A stretch of DNA of 36,107 bases from Myxococcales bacterium (GTDB lineage Bacteria > Myxococcota_A > Polyangia > DRWM01 > JAAZOP01): the NCBI GenBank assembly GCA_012797735.1, contig JAAZOP010000212.1, positions 1 to 36,107 on the forward strand, given 5' to 3'. Shown here piece after piece: positions 18,446-27,226 of the stretch. The notes under the pieces were generated by a model that saw nothing but the letters and a program-made list of their open reading frames with translations, was not told the DNA's origin and made no database searches. How positions within the stretch are numbered: the stretch's first letter is position 1; every line of letters begins with the position of its first letter. The translations under genes were made by a program, and so were the position numbers.

Positions 18446-20506
18446 ATGACTGCGTGCATCGACCCGGACGACGCGCCCCTGCCCCTCGGCCAGAACGTCG
18501 TCGCCACGATTCCCGAGCGGTGCCGGCGTTGCTACACCTGCGTGCGCGAGTGCCCGGCCAAGGCGATCCGAGTCGAGAACGGGCAGGCCACCGTGCTCCA
18601 GGAGCGCTGCATCGCTTGCGGCAACTGCGTCCGCGTCTGCGCCCAGCAAGCCAAGCGGATCGTCGATTGCGTGCCGCGGGTCGAACGCATGCTCGCCGAT
18701 CGAGAGACGCCGACGTTCGCCTGCCTCGCGCCGTCGTTCCCGGCCGCGTTTCATCCGACACGGCCCGGAAAGCTGGTCGCCGCGATCCGCGCGTTGGGCT
18801 TCGCCGAGGTCTGGGAGGTCGCGCTCGGCGCCGAACTGGTCGGTCGGGCCTACTCCCGGTTGGCCGAGAGGTCCGCGGCGAGCGCCACGCAACTCATCTC
18901 GTCGGCCTGCCCCGCCCTGGTCTCGTTCGTCCAGAAGCACATGCCGTCGCTGCTCGGCACGCTGGCTCCCATCGTCTCTCCGATGATTGCCACCGCGCGC
19001 GCGATCCGCAAGCGCCGGGGGGCCGGCGTCCGCGTGGTCTTCATCGGCCCCTGCATCGCCAAGAAGAACGAATTCCGCGACCCGCTGGTCAACGGCGAGG
19101 TCGACGCCGTACTGACCTTCGAGGAGCTGCGACGGATGCTGTTCCGCGCCGGGATCGTGCCGGAACACATGACGGAGACGTTCTTCGACAGTCCGCGCTG
19201 CGACCTCGGCCGGTCCTTTCCGCTGTCCGGCGGTCTGCTCAAGACCGCCGGACTGCGGGCGGACATCCTCGAGAACGACATCGTCGTCACCGAGGGCAAG
19301 GACCGCGTTCTCGGCGCCCTCGAAGCGGTGGCCAACGGCTCCAGCGACGCGCGGCTGTTCGACATCCTGTTCTGCGAAGGATGCATCAACGGCCCCCTCA
19401 TGCCCCAGGGGCTGAGTCCGTTCATGCGCAAGGAGGTGGTCGCCGCCTTCGTCACCGAACTCGGGCGCCGCACGACCCAGCGGGAGGTGGTGGAGGCGAT
19501 CGCCGAGTTCGACGACCTGGATCTGAGTCGGACCTTCCAGAGTCAGGTGGTGGTGCTGCCGCAGCCCTCGGAGGTGCAGATCGCCGCGGCGCTGCGGCGG
19601 ATGAAGAAGGGGACTCCCGAGGACCGCCTGGACTGCGGGGCCTGCGGCTACCCCACCTGCCGGGAGAAGGCGATCGCGGTCTGCCAGGGCCTGGCGGAAC
19701 CCGAGATGTGCCTGCCGTACCTCGTCGACGAGTTGCAGGCCGTGATCCACCAGTTGCGGGTGTCCCACGACGAACTGGCCTCCGCCCAGCAGCGCCTCGT
19801 CCACTCCGAGAAGCTGGCCTCGATGGGACAGCTCTCCGCCGGCGTCGCCCACGAGATCAACAACCCGCTCGGCGTCGTCCTGCTCTACTCCCACATCCTG
19901 GCCAAGCAGCTCCCGGAGGGCGATCCCCGGCGCTCGGACATCGATGTGATCGTGCGGGAGGCGACGCGGTGCCGCAACATCGTCCGCGGCCTGCTCGACT
20001 TCGCCCGCCAGTCCCGCGTGCAGAAGACTCCCACCGACACCGCACAGCTGTTCCAGGAGGTGGCCGGGATCCTGCAGCCGCGGCTGGAAGGCCGACCGGT
20101 CCGGTTCGTGATGGAAGTCGAGCCGGGTCTGCCGGTGATGCTGGTCGATGCCACGCAGATCAAGCAGATGCTGGTCAACTTGCTGGAGAACGGCCTCGAC
20201 GCCATCCAGGGCGCGGGCGAGTTGCGGCTGTGCGCCCGCTGTATCCAGGACGGCAGGACGCTGGAAATCAAAGTCACGGACAGCGGCTGCGGCATCCCCG
20301 CGGAAAACCTGCCCAAGCTCTTCACCCCGTTCTTCACGACGAAGGAGGCGGGCAAGGGCACCGGTCTTGGTCTCGCGATCGCCTACGGGGTGGTCAAAAT
20401 GCACTGCGGGGACATCACCGCGGACAGCGAGGTGGGGCGCGGCACGACGTTCCGGATCACCCTGCCGATCGAGCAGCCGGTGACCGAAGCCGTCGCGGCG
20501 CCCTGA
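18446..20506 (+). CDS. Hydrogenase-derived sensor histidine kinase (group D-like H-domain + HK)
   Basis: 686 residues. Two [4Fe-4S] motifs (Cys26/29/32/36 and Cys55/58/61/65) are followed by an H-cluster-type domain: L1 SSACPALV (Cys155), L2 GPCIAKKNE (Cys203, with the Lys and Glu kept), L3 FCEGCINGP (Cys310, Cys313). L3 has CxxC rather than the CxxxC of catalytic hydrogenases, and L1 lacks the proton-relay Cys. Then comes a CxxC...C iron-sulfur motif ([10 protein letters not shown] from 397), a coiled linker, HisKA with His469 ([15 protein letters not shown]) and HATPase ([27 protein letters not shown]). This is the architecture of putative sensory [FeFe]-hydrogenases. It should report H2 or redox state to a receiver, most simply the one at 20532. 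No membrane segment, so cytoplasmic. AGGAAGGA precedes the ATG. Confidence 0.93.
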   Translation: MTACIDPDDAPLPLGQNVVATIPERCRRCYTCVRECPAKAIRVENGQATVLQERCIACGNCVRVCAQQAKRIVDCVPRVERMLADRETPTFACLAPSFPAAFHPTRPGKLVAAIRALGFAEVWEVALGAELVGRAYSRLAERSAASATQLISSACPALVSFVQKHMPSLLGTLAPIVSPMIATARAIRKRRGAGVRVVFIGPCIAKKNEFRDPLVNGEVDAVLTFEELRRMLFRAGIVPEHMTETFFDSPRCDLGRSFPLSGGLLKTAGLRADILENDIVVTEGKDRVLGALEAVANGSSDARLFDILFCEGCINGPLMPQGLSPFMRKEVVAAFVTELGRRTTQREVVEAIAEFDDLDLSRTFQSQVVVLPQPSEVQIAAALRRMKKGTPEDRLDCGACGYPTCREKAIAVCQGLAEPEMCLPYLVDELQAVIHQLRVSHDELASAQQRLVHSEKLASMGQLSAGVAHEINNPLGVVLLYSHILAKQLPEGDPRRSDIDVIVREATRCRNIVRGLLDFARQSRVQKTPTDTAQLFQEVAGILQPRLEGRPVRFVMEVEPGLPVMLVDATQIKQMLVNLLENGLDAIQGAGELRLCARCIQDGRTLEIKVTDSGCGIPAENLPKLFTPFFTTKEAGKGTGLGLAIAYGVVKMHCGDITADSEVGRGTTFRITLPIEQPVTEAVAAP

Positions 20507-20531
20507 GCGGCGGTGGAAGGGAAGGACGGCG

Positions 20532-20954
20532 ATGGACGGTCAACCCCGAACGGTTCTGGTCGTGGACGACGACCCGGACTTCCTCTTCCTCCTCCGCGAA
20601 CTGCTCGAGGGTCACGGCTTCCGCACCGTCGTCTTCGAGAGCCGTGCGGCCGCTACCGCGTGGTTGGCCGACCATCGTCCCGACCTGGTGGTTTCCGACC
20701 TGATGATGGACGCACTCGACGCTGGTTTCTCCTTCGCCCGCTGGGTCAAGGAGCAACCTTCGCTGGCCGGCGTCCCGGTGCTGATTGTGACCGCCGTGGG
20801 CAGCGCGCTCGGTCTGGACTTCGCGCCCCGCACCCCGGCCGAGCTGGAGGCGCTGCACGCCGACGGCTACCTGGAGAAGCCGGTGTCCCCCACCGCGCTG
20901 CTGGAGCGGATCCACGCCCTGCTGGGGACCGCCGGCGAGGAGCGACTGTCATGA
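20532..20954 (+). CDS. Single-domain response regulator, DMM-type, first copy
   Basis: 140 residues, a receiver with no output domain. Acidic pocket VVDDDPD near the N-terminus, phospho-acceptor Asp56 in SDLMMDALDAG, conserved Thr in IVTAVG and Lys in YLEKPVSP. The segment after the Asp (MMDALDAGF) is unlike the common MPxMDG form and matches the second copy at 26474. Between the Thr and the Lys it is somewhat longer than a standard receiver (LDFAPRTPAELEALHADG). Being next to the hydrogenase-like kinase gene, it is its likely target. It may pass the phosphate on, bind a partner, or drain the kinase. Its stop overlaps the next ATG (ATGA). Confidence 0.9.
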   Translation: MDGQPRTVLVVDDDPDFLFLLRELLEGHGFRTVVFESRAAATAWLADHRPDLVVSDLMMDALDAGFSFARWVKEQPSLAGVPVLIVTAVGSALGLDFAPRTPAELEALHADGYLEKPVSPTALLERIHALLGTAGEERLS

Positions 20955-22426
20955 GCGACGCACCCGTGCGAATCCTCGTGGCCGACGACGAACCCGGGAT
21001 GCGGGAGGGCTGTCGCAAGATCCTGGTCGCCGAGGGCTATGCCGTCGAGACCGCGGCCGACGGCGTCGAAGCGCTCGAGGTCTTCGAGCGGCACGGTGAC
21101 ATCAGCGTCGTGCTGGTCGACCTCAAGATGCCGCGCCTGGGCGGAATGGAGCTGATCGAGGCGGTCCGCCAGCGGGATCCGGACGTCGTGCTGCTCGTGA
21201 TCACCGCCTACGCCGCGATCAACACGGCGGTGGAGGCGACCAAGCGCGGTGCCTTCGGCTACATCCCCAAGCCGTTCCTGCCGGACGAACTGCTGTTGCG
21301 CGTGCGCAACGGCCTCGAGATGCGCGCCCTGACGATCGAGGCCCGACGTCTGCGCGAGGAGCGCGAACGCCGGCTGCTCGAAGTCGCCGCCGAACGCACG
21401 CAGAGCCGCACGATCATCGATTGCATGACCGACGGCGTCCTCGTCGTCAACCGCGACCGGCAGATCGTTCTGCGGAACGCCGCGGCCCGACGCCTGATGC
21501 CCGAGATCGCCGGCATCCCCTTGCCGGCCGAACTCGAGACGATCGAGTCCGCCGAGGTGCGGGCGATCATCGATGAGACGCTCGCCGCCCGCACCGAGCC
21601 GCAGATCGCCATCCGCGAGATTCCCCTCGGGTCCGGCACCTACATGGTCAACGCCAGCCCCGTGCTGGGCTCCTCGGGCGAGTCGTACGGCGCCGTCGCC
21701 GTGCTGCGGGACATCACCGCGTTGACCAAGCTCGCCGCGGCGAAGTCGATGTTCGTGTCGATGGTCGCGCACGAGGTCAAGAGCCCGCTGGCCGCCATCG
21801 AATCGTACCTCAACCTCCTGCTCTCCGGCACCGGTGGCCACGACCCGGAACGCGATCGCCGGATGCTCGAGCGCTGCATGGTGCGCGCCAAGACCCTGCG
21901 CACGATGGTCTCCGAACTGATCTCGCTCGTCGCCGTGGAAACCGGAAAGTTCTCGCTCAAACGCTCCCCGCTCGATGTCGGTGCCGTCGTCGCCGAGGTG
22001 GTCGATGCCTACAAGGACCGGGCCGCGGAGAAGAACATCCAACTGACGCTCGCGACGCTCGGCTCCGCCCAGACCAAGGTGCTGGCCGATCGGGAGGCGA
22101 TCCGGTCGGTGTTCAACAACCTCGTCGACAACGCGTTGAAGTACACGCCCGCCGGCGGGCAGGTGCGGGTCGCCGTCTCGCTGGAGCAACTCAGCGTCTG
22201 CGTCTCGGTCCGGGATACGGGCATCGGCATGAGCCCGGAGGAGCGGAGCCGGGTGTTCGACGACTTCTACCGCGCCAAGAACGAGTTCACCGCGAATGTC
22301 CCCGGCACCGGCCTCGGGCTGTCGTTGGTCAAGAAGTTCGTCGAACTGCATCAGGGTACGGTGACCGTCCAGAGCGAGCCGGGGCAAGGCAGCGAGTTTA
22401 CCGTCCGCCTGCCGGTGGGCGAGTGA
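20951..22426 (+). CDS. Hybrid REC-PAS-histidine kinase
   Basis: 491 residues: an N-terminal receiver with Asp57 (VDLKMPRLGGMEL, Lys in IPKPF), a coiled linker, a PAS domain at about 155-265 (IIDCMTDGVLVVNRDRQIVLRNAAARRL ... VLRDITALT), HisKA with His274 (SMVAHEVKSPLAAIESY) and HATPase (NLVDNALKYTPAGGQ, DTGIGM, GTGLGLSLVKK). No membrane segment. A receiver in front of a kinase suggests it is itself controlled by phosphorylation from another kinase, here probably the hydrogenase-derived one. It would then act on another receiver such as the one at 26474. Start chosen at 20951 because it overlaps the previous stop. The output target is not identified by sequence. Confidence 0.93.
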   Translation: MSDAPVRILVADDEPGMREGCRKILVAEGYAVETAADGVEALEVFERHGDISVVLVDLKMPRLGGMELIEAVRQRDPDVVLLVITAYAAINTAVEATKRGAFGYIPKPFLPDELLLRVRNGLEMRALTIEARRLREERERRLLEVAAERTQSRTIIDCMTDGVLVVNRDRQIVLRNAAARRLMPEIAGIPLPAELETIESAEVRAIIDETLAARTEPQIAIREIPLGSGTYMVNASPVLGSSGESYGAVAVLRDITALTKLAAAKSMFVSMVAHEVKSPLAAIESYLNLLLSGTGGHDPERDRRMLERCMVRAKTLRTMVSELISLVAVETGKFSLKRSPLDVGAVVAEVVDAYKDRAAEKNIQLTLATLGSAQTKVLADREAIRSVFNNLVDNALKYTPAGGQVRVAVSLEQLSVCVSVRDTGIGMSPEERSRVFDDFYRAKNEFTANVPGTGLGLSLVKKFVELHQGTVTVQSEPGQGSEFTVRLPVGE

Positions 22427-22454
22427 ACGGGACGGTGCGCGGGAAAGGCGAGCG

Positions 22455-23564
22455 ATGGGACCCGGGACGGCAGACGACGGAACCACCGGCGACGGGGCGC
22501 TCGGACGACCCGAGCTGCTCGCCGCGTTGCGCGAGGAGGACCCCGAGCGCCAGGAAGCCTTGCGACGCCGGGCGGAAGCCGTTCGGACCGCCTGCGTCGG
22601 CGAAGCCGTTCATCTACGGGCGTTGATCGAAGTCTCCAACCACTGCATCCGCCGTTGCACCTACTGCGGGCTCCGCGCGCCCAACCGGCGCCTGGCGCGC
22701 TACCGCCTGTCGATGAACGAGGTGCTCGACGCGGCGCGGTCGGCGGCAAGCCTGGGTCTCGGTACGGTGGTCATCCAGGCCGGCGAGGACCCCGCCCTGA
22801 CCGAGAGATGGGTCGCCGAACTGGTGCGCCGGCTGAAGGGGGAAACCGGCCTGGCGGTGACGCTGAGCCTCGGCGCGCGGACGCCGGCGGAGTTGCGGGC
22901 CTGGCGGCGGGCGGGCGCCGATCGATACCTGCTGCGGTTCGAGACGTCGAATCGCGCCCTGTTCCGGCACGTGCATCCCGACGCTCCGGGCTGGGGTGCG
23001 GACCGTCTTGACCTGCTGCGCGTCCTGCGGGACCTGGACTACGAAGTCGGTTCCGGCGTGATCGTCGGGCTTCCCGGGCAGACCTGGAACGATCTCGTCA
23101 CCGACCTCGAGACGTTTCGCCGCCTCGACCTCGACATGATCGGCGTCGGCCCGTACCTCGCGCACCCCGACACCCCTCTCGGCCGAAGCGCCGGGTGCGC
23201 GCCGCCCGGCACGGGGCAGGTGCCGCCCAGCGAGACCGTGACCGGTCGCGTCGTGGCGCTGACCCGCCTGCTGTGTCCGCGGTCGAACATCCCCGCCACC
23301 ACCGCCGTCGAGACGTTGGCGCCGGGTCGGGGTTACGAATGCGCGCTGTCCTTCGGCGCCAACGTCCTGATGCCCTGCTTCACTCCCGCGACCCAGGCCG
23401 CCCGGTATGAAACCTACCCGGGCCACAACGAACGCCTCGTCTCTTCGGCCCAGGCCGTCGCGGACGCCCGGCGTCGCATCGCCGCGCTCGGCCGTGTCGT
23501 GGGCACCGGGGACGGGATGTCCCCGAACGTCGTCCGGCGGCGCGCAGTCGGAGGTGCGGCATGA
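22455..23564 (+). CDS. hydE: [FeFe]-hydrogenase H-cluster maturase HydE (radical SAM)
   Basis: 369 residues. The radical SAM motif CIRRCTYC begins at Cys64 and is followed by GLRAPN, typical of HydE. Other family features are VIQAGEDP, the SLGARTPAELRAWRRAGADRYLLRFETS region, GVIVGLPGQTW, GVGPYLAHPDTPL and NIPATTAVETL. HydE works with HydG and HydF on the diiron subcluster of the H-cluster, acting on the HydG product on the way to the azadithiolate bridge. The optional C-terminal auxiliary cluster is not evident. The ATG at 22455 comes 29 bases after the hybrid kinase stop, with a weak Shine-Dalgarno (AAAGGCGAG). It is the first of the three maturase genes in the order E-F-G. Confidence 0.95.
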   Translation: MGPGTADDGTTGDGALGRPELLAALREEDPERQEALRRRAEAVRTACVGEAVHLRALIEVSNHCIRRCTYCGLRAPNRRLARYRLSMNEVLDAARSAASLGLGTVVIQAGEDPALTERWVAELVRRLKGETGLAVTLSLGARTPAELRAWRRAGADRYLLRFETSNRALFRHVHPDAPGWGADRLDLLRVLRDLDYEVGSGVIVGLPGQTWNDLVTDLETFRRLDLDMIGVGPYLAHPDTPLGRSAGCAPPGTGQVPPSETVTGRVVALTRLLCPRSNIPATTAVETLAPGRGYECALSFGANVLMPCFTPATQAARYETYPGHNERLVSSAQAVADARRRIAALGRVVGTGDGMSPNVVRRRAVGGAA

Positions 23565-23706
23565 CCCGGTCGCCGGCGCGTCGCGAGGTGCCGTGTCCGA
23601 GAGACCGTGGTCCGGACGCAACGGCGAAACAAGGCGGCCGCGCCGGCGTGCGGCCGGCGGCGCCGTCGCTCGATGGAATCCGGAGTGCGAACGGGGAGGG
23701 GTACCG

Positions 23707-24969
23707 ATGAACCGGACACCGAAAGGCATGCGCTGGCAGATCGGCTTCTTCGGCCGCCGCAACGTCGGCAAGTCTTCGTTGTTGAACGCCTTGACGCGGC
23801 AGCGGGTGTCGATCGTCTCCGATGTCGCCGGCACCACGACGGACCCGGTGGAGAAGCCGATGGAACTGCTCCCGATCGGCCCCGTGCTGCTGATCGACAC
23901 CGCCGGGATCGATGACGTGGGCGCGCTCGGCGCGCAACGCGTCGAGCGCACGAGGCGGATCTTCGATCGTGTCGACCTTGGCATCGTGGTGGCGGCCGGA
24001 TCGGAGTGGGGCGAATACGAGGATCAAATCCTCTCGGAACTGGTGTCGCGCGGGACGCCGGCCATCGTCGTGTTCAACAAGTCCGACCTGGGTGAGCCCC
24101 GCAGGGCCGTCCTCGAAAAGCTGGCCGGCCTCGGCGTGCCCCACATTCGGACCGTGGCCTCCCGGGACGAAGGCCTGCTCGATCTGCGCGAGGCGTTGAT
24201 TCGCGCGGCGCCCGACGAGTTGATCAACGCTCCGGCCATCGTCGGCGACCTCGTGCCGCCGGGCGAATTGGCGCTGCTGGTCGTGCCGATCGACCTCGAG
24301 GCGCCCAAGGGCCGCCTGATCCTCCCGCAGGTGCAGGCCATCCGGGACCTGCTGGATCACGAGGCGGGGTGTCTCGTCGTCAAGGAGAGCGGCCTGCGTG
24401 ATGCGCTGGCTCGTCTGCGCCGGCCGCCGGCCCTGGTCGTCACGGACTCCCAGGCGTTCCGCAAGGTCGCCGCCGAGACGCCGCAGGAGGTGCCGCTGAC
24501 GTCCTTCTCCATCCTCTTCGCCCGGTTCAAGGGGGACCTGTCGGACCTGGTCCTCGGAACGATCGGCATCGAACGACTGCGCCCGGGGGACAAGGTCCTG
24601 GTGGCGGAGGCGTGCACGCACCATCCGATCGGCGACGACATCGGGCGGGTGAAGATCCCGGGCTGGTTGAACGGGCGCGTCGGCGGTGCGCTGGAGTTCG
24701 TTCACGTGCAGGGTCACGACTTCCCGGAGGATCTCGCCCCGTATCGCCTGGTGGTGCACTGCGGAGCATGCGTCGCCAACCGCCGCGAGGTGTTGTCCCG
24801 TCTCGTCCGGTGCCGGCGAGCGGGCGTGCCGATGACCAACTACGGCCTCGCCATCGCCTGGTCGCTCGGGATCTTCGAGCGGGCGTTGGCCCCGTTCCCC
24901 TCGGCGGTCCGGGTGTTTCGTCAGGCCAGGGGGGACGCGGCCGATGGCGCGCAGGAGGCGCGAACATGA
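23707..24969 (+). CDS. hydF: H-cluster maturation GTPase and scaffold HydF
   Basis: 420 residues. The Era/TrmE-type GTPase domain comes first with P-loop GRRNVGKSS at 16-24, G2 Thr in VAGTTTDPV, G3 DTAGID and G4 NKSD. It continues into the dimerisation and cluster-binding domains. Iron-sulfur ligands are the HydF signature Cys303-x-His305 (CTHHPIGDD) and His351-Cys352-x-x-Cys355 (HCGACVANRRE). HydF carries the diiron precursor made by HydG/HydE and loads it into HydA. I chose ATG 23707, which has GGGGAGGGG upstream; longer in-frame starts lie inside hydE and give no HydF-like sequence. The 142 bases between hydE and hydF hold no other gene. The stop overlaps the hydG ATG. Confidence 0.96.
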   Translation: MNRTPKGMRWQIGFFGRRNVGKSSLLNALTRQRVSIVSDVAGTTTDPVEKPMELLPIGPVLLIDTAGIDDVGALGAQRVERTRRIFDRVDLGIVVAAGSEWGEYEDQILSELVSRGTPAIVVFNKSDLGEPRRAVLEKLAGLGVPHIRTVASRDEGLLDLREALIRAAPDELINAPAIVGDLVPPGELALLVVPIDLEAPKGRLILPQVQAIRDLLDHEAGCLVVKESGLRDALARLRRPPALVVTDSQAFRKVAAETPQEVPLTSFSILFARFKGDLSDLVLGTIGIERLRPGDKVLVAEACTHHPIGDDIGRVKIPGWLNGRVGGALEFVHVQGHDFPEDLAPYRLVVHCGACVANRREVLSRLVRCRRAGVPMTNYGLAIAWSLGIFERALAPFPSAVRVFRQARGDAADGAQEART

Positions 24970-26393
24970 GCGATGCACAAGCCGGTCCCCCGGAGCGTTC
25001 GGCCAGTCCGGATGCGGATATCGTCAACGAGGCGGAGATCTGGCGCGTTCTCGAAGGGGCGCGAGGGCACGACGCGGCGCGCGTTCGAGAAGTGTTGGCG
25101 CGCGCCCGCGAACTTCGAGGACTCGAGGCTCCCGACGTGGCCGTGTTGGCCGGCGTGTCCGACCCCGAGTTGATCCACGAGATGTTCGTCGCGGCGCGCG
25201 AGGTCAAGGAGCGCATCTACGGCCGTCGTCTCGTGCTGTTCGCGCCGTTGTACATCTCCAACCTGTGCAGCAACGAGTGTCTCTACTGCGCGTTCCGCGC
25301 CCGGAACGTCGCCGTCCGGCGACGCGCCTTGAACCAGGATGAGATTGCGCGCGAGACCCGACTGCTCGTCGAGCAGGGTCACAAGCGGATCCTGCTCGTC
25401 GCCGGCGAAGCCTATCCGTCCGAAGGCTTCGCCTATGTGCGCAAGGCGATCGACACGGTCTACTCCGTTCGGAGCGGGCGAGGCGAAATTCGCCGGGTCA
25501 ACGTCAACGTCGCCCCCCTCACTGTGGAAGAGTTCCGGGAGCTCAAGGCCGCCGGCATCGGCACCTTCCAGCTGTTCCAGGAAACCTACCACCACGGCAC
25601 CTACGCCCGCGTGCATGTGGGCGGCAAGAAGCGCGACTACGACTGGCGCTTGGGCGCGATGGATCGCGCGATACAGGCCGGGATCGACGACGTCGGCATC
25701 GGCGTGTTGTTCGGTCTCTTCGATTGGCGCTTCGAACTGCTCGCCCTGCTGCAGCACGTCCGGCATCTCGAGCGGCGTTTCGGCGTCGGTCCCCACACGG
25801 TCAGTGTGCCGCGCCTGGAGCCTGCCGTCGGGTCGGACATGGCGGCCCATCCGCCGCAACCCGTGTCGGACGTGGAGTTCCGGCGAATCGTCGCGATCCT
25901 GCGCCTGGCCGTGCCCTACACCGGCATCATCCTGTCGACCCGCGAGAACCCCAACCTTCGCCGCGAGACCTTCGCCCTCGGCGTGTCGCAGATCTCCGGC
26001 GGTTCGAGGACCAACCCGGGTGGCTATGCGCAGGGCGAAGAAGACGAGGAAGCCCAGTTCTCCGTCGGCGATCACCGATCGCTCGACGACGTGGTTCGGG
26101 ACGTCGCGGCGCTCGGCTACATCCCGTCCTTCTGCACCGCCTGCTATCGCCTCGGTCGCACCGGCCAGGAATTCATGGAACTGGCCAAGCCGGGCGAGAT
26201 CAAGCGGCACTGCGACCCGAATGCGATCGTCACCTTCCAGGAGTACCTGCTGGACTACGCCTCGCCCGCCACGCGCGAGGTGGGCCGACGCACGATCGAA
26301 CAGGCTCTCAACGAATTGCCCGAACCGCTGCGGAGCGCGACCCGCCGGATGGTGGAGCGGGTCGAACAAGGCGAGCGGGACGTGTTCTGTTGA
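24966..26393 (+). CDS. hydG: H-cluster maturase HydG (tyrosine lyase, radical SAM)
   Basis: 475 residues. HydG cleaves tyrosine to give CO and CN- for the H-cluster diiron site. The radical SAM motif CSNECLYC starts at Cys101 followed by AFRARN. The ThiH-like core is clear (FQETYHHGTYARVH, DVGIGVLFGLFDWRFE, SVPRLEPAVGS, STRENPNLRR, GVSQISGGSRTNPGGY). The second cluster that builds the Fe(CO)2(CN) synthon is bound by a C-terminal motif CTACYRLGRTG with Cys390/Cys393 and, 22 residues later, Cys416 in KRHC, exactly the HydG spacing. The gene overlaps hydF by four bases (ATGA). All three maturases are complete, so the HndD enzyme can in principle be activated from this island alone. Confidence 0.97.
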   Translation: MSDAQAGPPERSASPDADIVNEAEIWRVLEGARGHDAARVREVLARARELRGLEAPDVAVLAGVSDPELIHEMFVAAREVKERIYGRRLVLFAPLYISNLCSNECLYCAFRARNVAVRRRALNQDEIARETRLLVEQGHKRILLVAGEAYPSEGFAYVRKAIDTVYSVRSGRGEIRRVNVNVAPLTVEEFRELKAAGIGTFQLFQETYHHGTYARVHVGGKKRDYDWRLGAMDRAIQAGIDDVGIGVLFGLFDWRFELLALLQHVRHLERRFGVGPHTVSVPRLEPAVGSDMAAHPPQPVSDVEFRRIVAILRLAVPYTGIILSTRENPNLRRETFALGVSQISGGSRTNPGGYAQGEEDEEAQFSVGDHRSLDDVVRDVAALGYIPSFCTACYRLGRTGQEFMELAKPGEIKRHCDPNAIVTFQEYLLDYASPATREVGRRTIEQALNELPEPLRSATRRMVERVEQGERDVFC

Positions 26394-26473
26394 GGGAAGA
26401 GCAGGGAGACGCGATCGGCCGGGAGCGCGAGAGGACTCGGGCCCCGTCGAGGACCCGGGCCGGGAGGAGAAGG

Positions 26474-26893
26474 ATGACCAAGGACGGCAAACTCGTCGTG
26501 CTGTGCGTGGACGATGATCAGGACGTCCTCGCCCAGCTGCAGCTGTTGCTCGATGCGGAGGGCTATGTCGTCGCGACCGCCCGTTCCGCGGCGGCCTGCC
26601 GTAGCTGCCTCGACGAGGTGTGCGCGGACCTGGTGCTGCTCGACATGATGATGGAGAGCGCGGATGCCGGTCTGATCCTGGCGCGCGAACTGAAGGCTCG
26701 TTGCCCGACCCTGCCGATCTTCCTGCTCAGTTCGGCCGGCGACGGACTGACGCAGAACGTCGCGCCGGTAATGTTCGGCATCGACGGCGTGTTCCAGAAG
26801 CCGCTGCAGCCCGAGCAGATGCTCGCCGTGTTGGCCCGGCTGGAAGGCGGCCGAAACCGCGGCGCGGGTCGCCCCGACGTCGGAGAACGATGA
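26474..26893 (+). CDS. Single-domain response regulator, DMM-type, second copy
   Basis: 139 residues, receiver only. Acidic pocket CVDDDQD, phospho-acceptor Asp57 in LLDMMMESADAGLILAREL, Ser/Ser at the Thr position (LLSSAGDG) and Lys in FQKPLQPEQ. The MMxxxDAG segment is shared with the receiver at 20532, so the two are paralogues of one subtype. The ATG is preceded by GGGAGGAGAAGG. It lies 80 bases after hydG and closes the co-directional island. It is a plausible end point of the phosphorelay from the two kinases upstream; no DNA-binding domain is present. Confidence 0.9.
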   Translation: MTKDGKLVVLCVDDDQDVLAQLQLLLDAEGYVVATARSAAACRSCLDEVCADLVLLDMMMESADAGLILARELKARCPTLPIFLLSSAGDGLTQNVAPVMFGIDGVFQKPLQPEQMLAVLARLEGGRNRGAGRPDVGER

Positions 26894-27226
26894 GCGGCCG
26901 CCTTGCGACGGTCCCCCGGCTGGCCCGCCGCCCGCCGGGACGGCCGCCGTCGGGCTCCGCGGCTGCACCTGGCGTGTGTCGTCCCCGTGGCGACGCGGCT
27001 CCTCGACCTCCGGCCGATCTGGCGAGACGAGTCCGCCCGTCGAGTCGGCGGCCGGCGTTCGAAACCCGCACGCATCCCTCCCGACGCCCGCCCGGACATG
27101 ACAGGCCCCCCCCGATGGCTAAGCTCGTCCAGCATCGAGATCGGCCGGGCCGACGGGCGGCCCGACCGTGACACGGGAGTCGCCGACGATCTCGGCGGCT
27201 CGAAACGATGACGGGAGGATGGCACC
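26894..27226. other. Gap between the hydrogenase island and wrbA
   Basis: About 330 bases without a supportable gene. Open frames here give only Arg/Pro-rich sequence. A 6-bp stem CGGGCC-N7-GGCCCG lies at 27146-27164 and could help end the island transcript, but it has no T-run. An eight-C run sits at 27106-27113. GGGAGG just before 27227 belongs to wrbA. No promoter is clear. Confidence 0.4.

Noticed and set aside
26890-27171. Small gene beginning at the ATG overlapping the second receiver stop
   Set aside because: The product is about 94 residues of Arg, Pro and Ala with no fold-like pattern, typical of noncoding GC-rich DNA.
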